A DNA stretch of 64,000 nt from Arsenophonus sp. aPb (GTDB lineage Bacteria; Pseudomonadota; Gammaproteobacteria; Enterobacterales; Enterobacteriaceae), in assembly GCF_029873475.1 (NCBI RefSeq), contig NZ_CP123499.1, positions 1,612,001 through 1,676,000 of the forward strand. Reading direction: 5' to 3'. Under the pieces are notes generated by a model. The model did not search any database and had not been told where the DNA came from. It was given only the letters and a program-made list of their open reading frames with translations. A program made the translations under genes and the position numbers. Shown here one piece after another: positions 48,035 to 57,850 of this stretch. The first letter of the stretch is position 1, and each line of letters begins with the position of its first letter.

Positions 48035-49078
48035 TTATCCCACTACCTCAATCATCGCTCTGCCAGATTTAGGTTTCTCTAGTTGACCGATTGCACTAAA
48101 GGATAAATTATTTTGCCAAGCGATTTTTTTAACTTCAGTAATTGCTGTTGGTAAAACAGCCATTAATAATCCTCCCGATGTCTGTGGATCACATAACACA
48201 TCGCGTTGTAATGATGTTATCTGGCCTAAAAGATGGCCATAACTCGCAAAATTACGTAGGGTTCCACCTGGTACACACCCTTGTTCAATATAACTTTCAA
48301 TATGCGGTAACTTAGCTATTTGCGAAAAAGCCACCGTCGCCTGTAAATTAGCCGCCCGACAAATTTCCGTTAAATGACCTAACAGCCCAAAACCTGTTAC
48401 ATCCGTCATAGCAGTAACACCCTCAATATTTGCCAACTCTGCACCTAATTTATTTAATTGACACATAATCTCAGTTGCTAACCCTTGATGTTCAGGTAAT
48501 AATAAATTTTTCTTTTCTGCTGTTGTGTGAATCCCAATACCTAACGGTTTAGTTAAAAATAATTGGCTACCTGCTAAAGCAGTACTATTCTTTTTTACTT
48601 TAGCGGTATTAACAACACCTGTCACGGCGAGACCAAATATAGGCTCTGGCGCATCAATTGAATGACCTCCAGCAAGTGAGATGCCGGCATCCTGACAAAC
48701 CATTCGCCCCCCTTCAATCACTTGCTGTGCTATCTCAGCTGGAATTTTATTAATGGGCCAACCTAATATCGCAATCGCCATAATGGGTTTACCACCCATT
48801 GCGTAAATATCACTGATTGCATTAGTAGCAGCAATACGCCCAAAATCAATTGGTTTATCGACTATTGGCATAAAAAAATCCGTTGTACTGATAATCCCTA
48901 CGCCATTGCCAAGATCATAAATAGCAGCATCATCATTGGTCTCATTGCCCACCAACAAATGAGGATCATTAAATTTTTTACGTTCACTATATAAAATGGT
49001 CTCCAATATATTTGGGGCGATTTTACAACCACAACCGGCTCCATGACTGAATTGGGTTAATTTGATTTCTGATGGCAT
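48035..49078 (-). CDS. selD: Selenophosphate synthetase
   Basis: Makes selenophosphate from selenide and ATP for selenocysteine and 2-selenouridine in tRNA. 347 aa, same as E. coli. The active-site Cys16 and Lys19 lie in SHGAGCGCKIAP, so the enzyme is the Cys rather than the Sec form. GHSIDAPEPIFGLAVTG and CDPQTSGGLL are intact. It sits 9 nt downstream of ydjA and 3 nt upstream of topB. Confidence 0.97.
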   Translation of the reverse strand: MPSEIKLTQFSHGAGCGCKIAPNILETILYSERKKFNDPHLLVGNETNDDAAIYDLGNGVGIISTTDFFMPIVDKPIDFGRIAATNAISDIYAMGGKPIMAIAILGWPINKIPAEIAQQVIEGGRMVCQDAGISLAGGHSIDAPEPIFGLAVTGVVNTAKVKKNSTALAGSQLFLTKPLGIGIHTTAEKKNLLLPEHQGLATEIMCQLNKLGAELANIEGVTAMTDVTGFGLLGHLTEICRAANLQATVAFSQIAKLPHIESYIEQGCVPGGTLRNFASYGHLLGQITSLQRDVLCDPQTSGGLLMAVLPTAITEVKKIAWQNNLSFSAIGQLEKPKSGRAMIEVVG

Positions 49079-49087
49079 ATTTTTTCC

Positions 49088-49639
49088 TTAATAATAACTG
49101 ACAAAATCCTTTATATCTTGCGCAGATCCTTTCATAGGAAGGTTGAATTTTGGAGTTCCTAAATAGAGAAAGCCAACAATTTTATCATGTTCTTGACAAG
49201 CTAAACCTGATCTGACAACCGGATCCGTCGTCCAAGAGCCGGTACGCCAAATGCCAGCAAACCCCTGAGCAACAGCGGCCATCTGCATAGCATGAACACA
49301 ACAACCAGTAGTAACAACTTGCTCCCAAGCCGGAATTTTTGTATCGACGACAATTTTGGCAATGACAGTAATGATTAAAGGGGCTCGCAAAGGCGCTTTT
49401 TTTGCTTTTTCTTCCACCACTTTTCCCAAATTAGCGTTAATTGCCGCTTTTTCTAGTAACTGGCCAAATTTAACCAGCCCTTGATTTTTAATGACGACAA
49501 AATGCCAGGGTCTTAATCCACCATGATCAGGTGCTCTCATTCCGGCCGCCAAAATATTATCCAGTGATTGATCTTCAGGTGCTGGTGTTGTCAGATGGCT
49601 CATGGAACGACGGGTTAATAATAGCGTTAAAGCATCCAT
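49088..49639 (-). CDS. ydjA: Nitroreductase-family protein YdjA
   Basis: FMN-dependent oxidoreductase of unknown physiological substrate, about 183 aa (as in E. coli). The ATG at 49639 is chosen because AAGGAGGAG precedes it by about 5 nt; the frame is open to 49669. FMN-binding RRSMSHLTTP, MRAPDHGGLRPWHFVVIK and GFAGIWRTGSW are typical of this minimal nitroreductase. First gene of the ydjA-selD-topB operon. Confidence 0.94.
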   Translation of the reverse strand: MDALTLLLTRRSMSHLTTPAPEDQSLDNILAAGMRAPDHGGLRPWHFVVIKNQGLVKFGQLLEKAAINANLGKVVEEKAKKAPLRAPLIITVIAKIVVDTKIPAWEQVVTTGCCVHAMQMAAVAQGFAGIWRTGSWTTDPVVRSGLACQEHDKIVGFLYLGTPKFNLPMKGSAQDIKDFVSYY

Positions 49640-49888
49640 AGACTCCTCCTTGTTGATATTAACTTTCATTGCAACTAATTAAATAGCTACAAAGAGCGTA
49701 GAAATAACGGTTTTATAAGTATGTTTCTCAAAAATAGAATATTATCATCAGCATTAGTATAGTAAGGTAACATTTTCAATCAGCTTGAATAGCAATAAAA
49801 TAATATTTTAATTATTCTATGAGTTATGGCTGACAATTATCTTATGTACTTTTAAGATAAATATGTTAATCATATAATTGGAGATCAC

Positions 49889-51769
49889 ATGCGAAGCCCA
49901 TGGAATTTAATCGCAGCCTTTTTTAAATTTAGTTGGCGATTACTTAATTTTATCAGACGATTTATCACCAGTTTTATCTGTCTTTTTTTGATTTTTATTG
50001 CAGCAAGCAGCTATTTTGCCTATAAAAGTGAAAAAAAATCGACTAGCCAATATCATGGAGCGCTACTTATTGACCTACAAGGAGTGATTGTAGATCAAGT
50101 CTCTATCCCTAACCCCCTTGGCAAAATGAGCCGCGAATTATTAGGCTCATCAAGCAACCGCATGCAAGAAAACTCCTTATTTGATATTGTAAATATTATT
50201 CGCCGGGCAACCTATGATGACAAAATTACCGGTATCGTTTTACAACTGGATAATCTGATTGGATCTGATCAGCCATCCTTACAATATATTGGTAAGGCAT
50301 TGACAGAGTTTAAACAGGCGGGAAAACCCATTTATGCGGTGGGTAATGGCTATAATCAATCGCAATATTATTTAGCCAGTTTTGCCAATAATATCTATAT
50401 GTCACAACAAGGTAATGTCGGAATTTACGGTTTTTCAACCAATAAACTCTATTATAAAACGCTACTAGATAACCTAAAAGTTAATAGTCATATTTTCCGT
50501 ATTGGTACCTATAAATCAGCGGTAGAGCCATTTATTCGCGATAATATGTCACCTGAAGCACGTGAAGCAGATAAAGTCTGGATCGGTTCACTATGGCAAC
50601 ATTATCTATCAACAGTTGCGCAAAACCGACAAACGACAGCAGAAAATATTTTCCCAGGTGCCGATAAATTGATTGAAGAAATGAAAAGCGTCAATGGTGA
50701 CAGTGCGCAATATGCCGTTAAACAAAAACTCATTGATCATATTTTTACCAGCGCAGTTATGGAGAAAGAATTAAGCAAAAAATTTGGTTGGAATGATAAA
50801 GAGCAACATTTTAATTACATTAGTATCTATGATTATGCCAATGAACAACCACAGAAAAGTCAACTAATGCAACAAAAACAATCTGATGATCAACCTGGAA
50901 ATATTGCTGTGATAATTGCCCAAGGCGCTATTATTGATGGGCCGCAAGAGCCTGGCATGGTGGGCAGCGAAACAACCGTGGCACAAATACGTAAGGCAAG
51001 ACTTAATCCAGATATCAAAGCGATTGTTTTACGTGTGAATAGTCCTGGTGGCAGTGTAACCGCTTCAGAAGCGATACGTAATGAACTGGTTGCTGCCCGT
51101 GACGCTAATAAACCTATCGTGGTCTCGATGGGAGGAATGGCAGCCTCAGGTGGCTATTGGATTTCAACACCAGCCAACTATATTTTTGCCAGTCCAACAA
51201 CCTTGACCGGCTCAATTGGTATTTTTGGTGTGATAAATACCTTTGAAAAGAGCTTAGATACAATTGGTGTTTATACTGATGGTGTCTCCACCACGCCATT
51301 AGCGGATATCTCAGCGACTAAAGGGATTAATAAACAATTTTCTGACATGATGCAAATCATTATTGAAAATGGCTATCATACCTTTCTAAAATATGTTGCC
51401 CAGGCGCGTCATAAGACACCAGCAGAGATAGACAAAATTGCTCAAGGTAGAGTATGGGTAGGTTCAGACGCGCTACAAAATGGCCTGATTGATAAACTGG
51501 GTGATTTTGACGATGCCGTAAATAAAGCGGCTGAATTAGCTAAAATTACCGCCCCTTCACTTGACTGGATGCAGCCTGAACGTTCTTTGATTGATCAATT
51601 AATATTTGAATTAACTTCAAACGCTGAGGCAATGATGCCCAATACACTACAATTGTTACTTCCGCAAAAAACGGCTAATAACCTTCAGCAACAAATCAAA
51701 TTTTACCGCCATATGAATGATCCACAAAATCGCTACGCATTTTGTTTAAATTGTGGTGAGATTTATTAA
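49889..51769 (+). CDS. sppA: Protease IV, signal peptide peptidase
   Basis: Degrades cleaved signal peptides at the inner membrane. 626 aa (E. coli 618). One N-terminal membrane anchor (about 26-46) precedes two tandem S49 domains. The general-base Lys lies in FRIGTYKSAVEPF, and the nucleophile Ser in SMGGMAASGGYWISTPANY. A TTGGAG Shine-Dalgarno lies about 6 nt before the ATG. It is divergent from ydjA, as in E. coli. Confidence 0.97.
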   Translation: MRSPWNLIAAFFKFSWRLLNFIRRFITSFICLFLIFIAASSYFAYKSEKKSTSQYHGALLIDLQGVIVDQVSIPNPLGKMSRELLGSSSNRMQENSLFDIVNIIRRATYDDKITGIVLQLDNLIGSDQPSLQYIGKALTEFKQAGKPIYAVGNGYNQSQYYLASFANNIYMSQQGNVGIYGFSTNKLYYKTLLDNLKVNSHIFRIGTYKSAVEPFIRDNMSPEAREADKVWIGSLWQHYLSTVAQNRQTTAENIFPGADKLIEEMKSVNGDSAQYAVKQKLIDHIFTSAVMEKELSKKFGWNDKEQHFNYISIYDYANEQPQKSQLMQQKQSDDQPGNIAVIIAQGAIIDGPQEPGMVGSETTVAQIRKARLNPDIKAIVLRVNSPGGSVTASEAIRNELVAARDANKPIVVSMGGMAASGGYWISTPANYIFASPTTLTGSIGIFGVINTFEKSLDTIGVYTDGVSTTPLADISATKGINKQFSDMMQIIIENGYHTFLKYVAQARHKTPAEIDKIAQGRVWVGSDALQNGLIDKLGDFDDAVNKAAELAKITAPSLDWMQPERSLIDQLIFELTSNAEAMMPNTLQLLLPQKTANNLQQQIKFYRHMNDPQNRYAFCLNCGEIY

Positions 51770-51797
51770 TAAACAGGTATTACATTGTTACAACTCT

Positions 51798-51827
51798 AGC
51801 GCCCAGCATATGGGCGCTTTATTTTTA
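51798..51827 (+). terminator. sppA terminator
   Basis: AGCGCCCA (51798-51805) pairs perfectly with TGGGCGCT (51811-51818) around GCATA, followed by TTATTTTTA. Confidence 0.9.
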
Positions 51828-51924
51828 TATTAATATTTAACATGCCACAGATTTTATTAATTAACTACTTTATAATTCTTTAAATTTATTTATTTTCACT
51901 TATTCATATCCTTGGGTACCGAGA

Positions 51925-52947
51925 ATGGGAAAAAAATCCATCTATGTTGTTTACACAGGCGGCACCATTGGCATGCAGTATTCCATACATGGATATGTGC
52001 CAGCTTCCGGGCACCTGCAAAAACAACTAACTAACATGCCAGAGTTTCATCGGGCTGAAATGCCTCATTTCACTATCCGGGAACATAATCCTTTAATCGA
52101 TTCCGCTAATATGACGCCACTAGATTGGCAATGCATTGCTGATGATATTAGGGATAATTATGAGAACTATGATGGTTTTGTTATTCTACATGGTACCGAT
52201 ACCATGGCATTTACCGCCTCTGCACTCTCATTTATGTTTGACAACCTAAGCAAACCAATTATCGTGACAGGGTCACAAATACCGCTGGAAGCGTTAAGAT
52301 CCGATGGCCAAACCAATCTTCTTAATGCCTTGTACTTGGCGGCAAATTACCCTATCAATGAAGTAACACTGTTTTTTAATAACAAATTATTTAGGGGGAA
52401 CCGTACCGTTAAATCACATGCGGATGGTTTTGATGCCTTTACTTCACCTAATTGTCCACCGTTGATTGATGCAGGTATTCATATCCGTTGTTTACAAAGC
52501 TGTCCATTGCTAAAAAACGACGGTAATTTCAGCAGCCATAAAATTACCCCTCAAGCCATTGGTGTTGTTACCATTTATCCTGGGATTTCAGTACAAAGCA
52601 TTGAAAATATCTTACTGCAACCAACCAAAGCTCTTATTCTTCGTTCTTACGGGGTTGGTAATGCGCCTTCACAAACAGCGTTGTTAAAATGCCTTGAAAA
52701 AGCTTGTCAACAAGATATTATCGTCGTCAATCTGACACAATGCCTATCTGGGCGAGTTAACATGAATGGGTATGCAACCGGGCACGCATTAGCTAAAGTT
52801 GGTGTTATTAGCGGTTATGATATGACTTTTGAGGCAACACTTACCAAACTTCATTATTTACTCAGTCAATCTTTATCAGTAGATGATATTCGTACACTGA
52901 TGCAAAAAAATTTGCGCGGTGAACTAAGTTATAGCGACAATTATTAA
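51925..52947 (+). CDS. ansA: Cytoplasmic L-asparaginase I
   Basis: Hydrolyses asparagine to aspartate and ammonia. 340 aa (E. coli 338). The first catalytic Thr is in YVVYTGGTIGMQ and the second in VILHGTDTMAFTA; VTGSQIPL follows. No signal peptide, so cytoplasmic. It is 10 nt upstream of pncA, forming the ansA-pncA operon seen in E. coli. Confidence 0.97.
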   Translation: MGKKSIYVVYTGGTIGMQYSIHGYVPASGHLQKQLTNMPEFHRAEMPHFTIREHNPLIDSANMTPLDWQCIADDIRDNYENYDGFVILHGTDTMAFTASALSFMFDNLSKPIIVTGSQIPLEALRSDGQTNLLNALYLAANYPINEVTLFFNNKLFRGNRTVKSHADGFDAFTSPNCPPLIDAGIHIRCLQSCPLLKNDGNFSSHKITPQAIGVVTIYPGISVQSIENILLQPTKALILRSYGVGNAPSQTALLKCLEKACQQDIIVVNLTQCLSGRVNMNGYATGHALAKVGVISGYDMTFEATLTKLHYLLSQSLSVDDIRTLMQKNLRGELSYSDNY

Positions 52948-52957
52948 GGATAACATG

Positions 52958-53620
52958 ATGACTCATAGCGCATTATTACTGGTCGATCTGCAAAATGACT
53001 TTTGTAATGGGGGCGCCCTAGCAATATTAGATAGTGAAAGTGTTATTAATACAGCTAATGAAGTTATTACCTACTGCCAGCAACAAGATATTGTTATTAT
53101 CGCCAGCCAGGACTGGCATCCTGCTAATCATTTGAGTTTTGCCGTCAACTCAGGAACTAAAGTAGGCACAGAGGGTAAACTTAATGGTTTACGCCAAATT
53201 TGGTGGCCAGTTCATTGTGTGCAACATCAGAAAGGGGCGCGATTGCATCCAGCACTTAATCAGTCAGCAATCCAAGCTATTTTTCAAAAAGGAGTTAATG
53301 CCACAATTGATAGTTATAGTGCTTTTTTTGACAATGACCATCAGCATGCAACTCAGTTAAATTTTTGGCTAACAAAAAATCAAATTAAACATTTATATAT
53401 TATGGGCTTAGCAACAGATTACTGCGTAAAATTCACCGTCCTTGATGCATTACAATTAGGTTATCAAGTAACGGTTATCCAAGATGGTTGTCGGGGCGTT
53501 AACCTCCATCCAGAAGACAGCCATAACGCATTACAAGAAATGGCATTAGCGGGTGCCAAACTAATAACATCTTCTAATTTGCCCGTTCAATCTTTTAACC
53601 GTGCTAATGATTTTCGCTAA
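52958..53620 (+). CDS. pncA: Nicotinamidase
   Basis: Deamidates nicotinamide for NAD salvage (also activates pyrazinamide). 220 aa (E. coli 213). The second of two adjacent ATGs is preferred: AGGA is 7 nt upstream and the length to ALLLVDLQNDF equals the family. The catalytic Asp is in VDLQNDFCNGGAL, Lys in QKGVNATIDSYSAFFDN, and the nucleophile Cys in GLATDYCVKFTVLDAL. Confidence 0.96.
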   Translation: MTHSALLLVDLQNDFCNGGALAILDSESVINTANEVITYCQQQDIVIIASQDWHPANHLSFAVNSGTKVGTEGKLNGLRQIWWPVHCVQHQKGARLHPALNQSAIQAIFQKGVNATIDSYSAFFDNDHQHATQLNFWLTKNQIKHLYIMGLATDYCVKFTVLDALQLGYQVTVIQDGCRGVNLHPEDSHNALQEMALAGAKLITSSNLPVQSFNRANDFR

Positions 53621-53655
53621 AAGTGATTAATATGTTAATATTTAGTAAATTTTGG

Positions 53656-53910
53656 TTAGTGTTGTTTACTATCAAATAATTTCTTTAATTCATTTTTTGT
53701 TTTCAAAATAATTTTCCCATCCGTACCTACCGTCATATGCTGCGCATTATGATTATGCCTAGCCTGCCAAAGCATAACAGCCTGCAGACTATTTTCTTTT
53801 TGCTTTGGGGTTAACGCAACACCATCTGGCCATTTACCCAACTCAACGGCGGTTAGCAATCGTTGATAAATCTCAACTGTCATTAAATCAACCAGTTCAT
53901 TAAGCTCCAT
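53656..53910 (-). CDS. yeaC: DUF1315 family protein YeaC
   Basis: 84 aa (E. coli YeaC 90). The conserved stretch YQRLLTAVELGKWPDGVALT, then QKENSLQAVMLWQARHN, is nearly identical to E. coli. No function is known. It follows msrB on the same strand with a 57-nt gap, as in E. coli, and converges with pncA. Confidence 0.93.
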   Translation of the reverse strand: MELNELVDLMTVEIYQRLLTAVELGKWPDGVALTPKQKENSLQAVMLWQARHNHNAQHMTVGTDGKIILKTKNELKKLFDSKQH

Positions 53911-53967
53911 ATTTCATTCCTTCTTTTTGTTTTGGATTTATCATTAATTACATCCAATAAGTCTTAT

Positions 53968-54381
53968 TTAACCCTCAGTTACCTCACCAGATTGTTGATC
54001 AGTAAAACTTAATGCGACTGAATTAATGCAATAACGTTGCCCAGTCGGTTGTGGACCATCGGCAAAAACATGGCCTAAATGCGCATTACAGTGACCACAA
54101 CGTACTTCGATCCGTTGCATACCATGAGAAAAATCATCAATATAAGTGACGGCTTGATCATCTATCGGTTGGTAAAAGCTTGGCCAGCCACAACCCGTAT
54201 CAAATTTTGTTTGCGATAAAAAAAGCGGCGCCTGGCAACATAGACAGTAATAAATACCTTCTCGTTGATTATGTAATAACTTACCTGAAAAAGGCGGCTC
54301 GGTTCCGGCTTCTTGAGTGACATGATGTTGCATTTCATTAAGTTTATTCGACTTAATGGGTTTATGTTCTTTTTCTGTCAT
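53968..54381 (-). CDS. msrB: Methionine-(R)-sulfoxide reductase B
   Basis: Repairs R-methionine sulfoxide in proteins. 137 aa, as in E. coli. The zinc site uses C-x-x-C pairs in YCLCCQAPL and RCGHCNAH. GCGWPSFYQP and the catalytic Cys in RYCINSVALSF are present. It is divergent from gapA with a shared 349-nt spacer that carries a CRP site. Confidence 0.96.
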   Translation of the reverse strand: MTEKEHKPIKSNKLNEMQHHVTQEAGTEPPFSGKLLHNQREGIYYCLCCQAPLFLSQTKFDTGCGWPSFYQPIDDQAVTYIDDFSHGMQRIEVRCGHCNAHLGHVFADGPQPTGQRYCINSVALSFTDQQSGEVTEG

Positions 54382-54498
54382 AAGAAAGCTTTCCTTATTT
54401 TCTAGTAAACATAATTATATTTATCTGGTGAGAAAAAGGTAACTCTAAACCATCTCAATTATTTTTATCCTAGCAAAAAGGCTCTTTCTGATCTGATT

Positions 54499-54514
54499 TG
54501 TGATATAATTCACA
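54499..54514. promoter_or_regulatory. Perfect CRP-site palindrome between msrB and gapA
   Basis: TGTGATATAATTCACA matches the CRP consensus TGTGA-N6-TCACA at all ten positions. It is 217 nt before the gapA ATG and 118 nt before the msrB ATG. E. coli gapA is CRP-activated, so gapA is the likelier target. Further in, GTGAATCAAAACATTCAC (54562-54579) is another inverted repeat and may be a Cra-like or regulatory site. The spacer holds no gene. Confidence 0.65.
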
Positions 54515-54730
54515 TATATTATTAATATTCACTTTAAATCTCCCTCTCCAGACCGATAATAGTGAATCAAAACATTCACCTTAAGCTTGTTTGCTAAACA
54601 TACAAAAGGTGCTCTATATGTCATTTTTTATGGTAATTGACACGATTCCGCTTGACGGATGGCAAGGTTTTGGTAACGTTAGAAACAATATTGAATTCTT
54701 TTAAATTAAAATATAGCTGGTGGAAATACT

Positions 54731-55726
54731 ATGACTATCAAAGTAGGTATTAATGGTTTCGGTCGTATTGGCCGTATTGTTTTTCGTGCTGCCCAAGAGC
54801 GTAAAGATATCGAAATCGTGGCAATCAATGATTTATTAGATGCCAATTATATGGCCTATATGCTGAAATATGACTCAACTCATGGTCGTTTCAACGGTAC
54901 TATCGAAGTTAAAGATGGTCACCTAGTGGTTAATGGTAAAACTATTCGCTGCACGGCAGAAAAAGATCCTGCTAACTTGAAATGGAATGAAGTTGGTGTT
55001 GATGTAGTTGCTGAAGCAACAGGTATTTTCTTAACTGATGAAACAGCACGCAAACATATTACGGCGGGAGCTAAAAAAGTCGTTTTAACCGGCCCCTCTA
55101 AAGATGAGACCCCGATGTTTGTTATGGGTGTTAATCATAACACCTATAGTGGTCAAGATATTGTTTCTAATGCCTCTTGTACCACTAACTGCTTAGCTCC
55201 GTTAGCGAAAATTATCAATGACAAATTTGGTATCATTGAAGGCCTGATGACCACCGTTCATGCAACAACTGCAACTCAAAAAACTGTTGACGGACCTTCA
55301 GCTAAGGATTGGCGTGGTGGTCGTGGTGCTTCACAAAATATCATTCCTTCATCAACCGGTGCGGCTAAAGCTGTTGGTAAGGTCATTCCTGAGCTCAATG
55401 GTAAATTAACCGGTATGGCGTTCCGTGTTCCGACACCGAATGTTTCAGTTGTCGATCTAACTGTTCGTTTAAATAAACCTGCCACTTATAAAGAAATCTG
55501 CCAAGCGATCCAACATGCTGCAAATGGTGAATTAAAAGGCATTCTTGGTTACACAGAAGATGACGTTGTTTCCACTGACTTTAATGGCGACAAATTAACA
55601 TCCATTTTTGATGCCAAAGCAGGTATTGCCTTAAACGATAGTTTTGTAAAATTAGTCGCCTGGTACGATAATGAAACTGGTTATTCGAATAAAGTTTTAG
55701 ATTTAATTGCGCATATTGCTAAATAA
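54731..55726 (+). CDS. gapA: Glyceraldehyde-3-phosphate dehydrogenase
   Basis: Phosphorylating glycolytic enzyme. 331 aa, same as E. coli. The NAD-binding GINGFGRIGRIVFRAA is at the N-terminus and the catalytic Cys150 is in SNASCTTNCLAPLAK. WRGGRGASQNIIPSSTGAAK and the C-terminal WYDNETGYSNKVLD are intact. Codons are notably rich in GGT/GCT types, fitting high expression. Confidence 0.98.
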   Translation: MTIKVGINGFGRIGRIVFRAAQERKDIEIVAINDLLDANYMAYMLKYDSTHGRFNGTIEVKDGHLVVNGKTIRCTAEKDPANLKWNEVGVDVVAEATGIFLTDETARKHITAGAKKVVLTGPSKDETPMFVMGVNHNTYSGQDIVSNASCTTNCLAPLAKIINDKFGIIEGLMTTVHATTATQKTVDGPSAKDWRGGRGASQNIIPSSTGAAKAVGKVIPELNGKLTGMAFRVPTPNVSVVDLTVRLNKPATYKEICQAIQHAANGELKGILGYTEDDVVSTDFNGDKLTSIFDAKAGIALNDSFVKLVAWYDNETGYSNKVLDLIAHIAK

Positions 55727-55746
55727 ATAGCCTAATTACTCACTTC

Positions 55747-55772
55747 AAGCCGCCATCAATGGCGGCTTTTTT
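55747..55772 (+). terminator. gapA terminator
   Basis: AAGCCGCC (55747-55754) pairs with GGCGGCTT (55761-55768) around ATCAAT, followed by a T run. Confidence 0.92.
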
Positions 55773-55848
55773 CATTCTAGCATATAATCCAACGGTATTT
55801 TTAAACTGACTAATTGGCAATCATAAAAAAGATAAAAAGGTCGAAATT

Positions 55849-56745
55849 ATGAATGACACGACACTGTTTAGCTTACCGGTAAGAGAAAAAATTTCATCCT
55901 ATATCACGCTTTGCCAGCTCGATGAATTGCCGGTCATTATTGTTTCTCATCCTAAAGTGAATGCCGCAGTCAGCCTTCAGGGAGCACAATTACTTAGCTG
56001 GCAGCCCGATGGGGAAAAAGAGTGTTTGTGGTTAAGTAAAAATAGTTTATTCAAAAAAAATACCGCTATTCGCGGTGGAATTCCTATCTGTTGGCCATGG
56101 TTTGGTCTGGCCGCGCAACCCAGTCATGGTTTTGCCCGTTTACAAGAATGGCAACTGACAGCACATAGTGAGCATAACGATTGTGTGATCCTCACGCTAA
56201 CCCTTGCTGATAATGAAAAGACAAAAAAGATATGGCCACATGAATTCACCTTAATAATGCGCTTAAAACTCGCTGCCACCAGTGAAATTGAATTTGAATA
56301 TTTTGGTACTGAACCTGCCACTGGTGCATTACATACTTATTTACAAGTCAGTGACATAAATAAGATATACGTTGAAGGATTAGGCAAACATTATTTTGAT
56401 AAAGTGGCTGATCGAGACGTTTACACTGAAGAGACAAAAACTTATATAACCGCACGGACTGATCGTATTTATACCGAATCCGATGATTGCAATTTAGTAT
56501 ATGACAAAAATTGGCAACGTATTTTAGAAATACATCATTACCACCATAGTGACATAGTCTGTTGGAATCCTGGCGCTGAACTCTCCAGTACAATAAAAGA
56601 TATGACCCGCGATGGGTACAAAAAAATGCTATGTCTGGAAACCGCTCATATTAGCCAACCAATGCAACCAGCAGGTGAAAATCCTGCCCGGATGTCATTA
56701 ATTTTAGGTGTGCGTAGTATTAAAATGCAAGACGTAATGCGATAG
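55849..56745 (+). CDS. yeaD: Hexose-6-phosphate epimerase-like protein YeaD
   Basis: Aldose-1-epimerase-superfamily D-hexose-6-phosphate mutarotase-like protein. 298 aa (E. coli 294). The beta-sandwich core shows AAVSLQGAQLLSWQPDG, AIRGGIPICWPWFG, HGFARLQEW with its catalytic His, and the Glu in MLCLETAHI. It directly follows gapA as in E. coli, fitting a link to sugar phosphates. Confidence 0.95.
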   Translation: MNDTTLFSLPVREKISSYITLCQLDELPVIIVSHPKVNAAVSLQGAQLLSWQPDGEKECLWLSKNSLFKKNTAIRGGIPICWPWFGLAAQPSHGFARLQEWQLTAHSEHNDCVILTLTLADNEKTKKIWPHEFTLIMRLKLAATSEIEFEYFGTEPATGALHTYLQVSDINKIYVEGLGKHYFDKVADRDVYTEETKTYITARTDRIYTESDDCNLVYDKNWQRILEIHHYHHSDIVCWNPGAELSSTIKDMTRDGYKKMLCLETAHISQPMQPAGENPARMSLILGVRSIKMQDVMR

Positions 56746-56751
56746 CTTCGC

Positions 56752-56769
56752 TATTTTTAGCTAAAAATA
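56752..56769. repeat. 18-bp perfect palindrome after yeaD
   Basis: TATTTTTAGCTAAAAATA lies 6 nt after the yeaD stop. As RNA it is a weak terminator-like hairpin. A second hairpin, CCCTCA (56831-56836) with TGAGGG (56844-56849), lies nearer the convergent fadR end and may be its terminator. Confidence 0.5.
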
Positions 56770-56900
56770 ATAATAAAGATTGATATAGTTTATACGCATT
56801 TTACACTAATAACCGTTCTCTTAAACAACGCCCTCACTTTTGATGAGGGAATAAAAAAATAGTCTCATAGCACATCTAGACATTTGCAAGCAACGCGGGG

Positions 56901-57623
56901 TTAACGTGATTCAGACAAATTATTTATCATATTGTCTTTATCTTTCATTTCACGCCAAATATTACCACTCTCTTTACCATAACTACGAACCCGATCTAAC
57001 ACCTGCTCACACTTTTCTTGTTCACAGATTTTAGCTAAATCATGGTAAAAATCGTAAGCAAGTTGACGCGCTTTAGGATCAGAAAAAAAATAGCGACCAA
57101 CGCGGGTATATAATCCTTTTAACCCATTTAGGATCAAGCCATATATAGGATTACCAGAAACAAATGCCAGGCCACGAAAAATATTATAATCAACTTTACT
57201 AAATGCTTCGGAACAATCTTCTATATTCTCTCTTATTGATAATATCTCTAATGATTTTTGTTTATTTTTACGAAAGGCTGTTCGAATAAAAATAGCGGAA
57301 ATATTGGTTCTAACAGATAATAAATCCTCAATTAATTTTGGTGCCCCACTGTGATCTAACCGAGCCACTGTCTCTAAAATATTAAGTCCTGAAGTTTCCC
57401 AAAAATTATTTACTTTAGTCGGTTTTCCATGCTGAATAGTTAACCAACCATCTCTTGCAAGCCGCTGTAAAACTTCTCGTAAAGTTGTTCTCGTAACACC
57501 AATTAGCTCAGACAGCTCACGTTCTGCAGGTAAAATTGAACCTGGGGGAAAATGTTTATTCCAAATACTTTCAACAATATACTCTTCTGCAAAATTAGCC
57601 GGACTTTGCGCTCTAATAATCAT
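56901..57623 (-). CDS. fadR: Fatty acid metabolism regulator FadR
   Basis: GntR-family regulator that represses beta-oxidation and activates fabA/fabB; released by long-chain acyl-CoA. 240 aa (E. coli 239). The winged helix is at about residues 5-75 (PAERELSELIGVTRTTLREVLQRLARDGWL, split). The acyl-CoA-binding helical domain (about 80-230) includes DYNIFRGLAFVSGNPIYGLILN. It is divergent from nhaB, as in E. coli; ycgB is not on its other side. Confidence 0.97.
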   Translation of the reverse strand: MIIRAQSPANFAEEYIVESIWNKHFPPGSILPAERELSELIGVTRTTLREVLQRLARDGWLTIQHGKPTKVNNFWETSGLNILETVARLDHSGAPKLIEDLLSVRTNISAIFIRTAFRKNKQKSLEILSIRENIEDCSEAFSKVDYNIFRGLAFVSGNPIYGLILNGLKGLYTRVGRYFFSDPKARQLAYDFYHDLAKICEQEKCEQVLDRVRSYGKESGNIWREMKDKDNMINNLSESR

Positions 57624-57790
57624 ATTTTTCTCTACCTAAAACAAATTTTTTGTCATTATAAAACGAGATAATATCAGAATGAAAAACTTTGAGGTAGCCG
57701 AGTTATTAAGAAATACTAATCTGATCATAAAGACTTAATACAATTTGCCGTTAAATAGTCGATCGTTCTTTTAATTTCTAGCATAGAAAA

Positions 57791-57850
57791 AACGTAGTAT
57801 GCTACGTTAGTCAATTTTACTTACATACTAGTGAAGGAAAGCATGTAATA
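57791..57850 (+). promoter_or_regulatory. nhaB leader: hairpin and ATG-TAA start-stop
   Basis: AACGTAG (57791-57797) pairs with CTACGTT (57802-57808) around TATG. Downstream, AAGGA (57834-57838) precedes ATG-TAA (57843-57848), a two-codon start-stop frame, and the real nhaB ATG follows at 57851. The Shine-Dalgarno is 4 nt from the start-stop ATG and 12 nt from the nhaB ATG. Confidence 0.5.
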
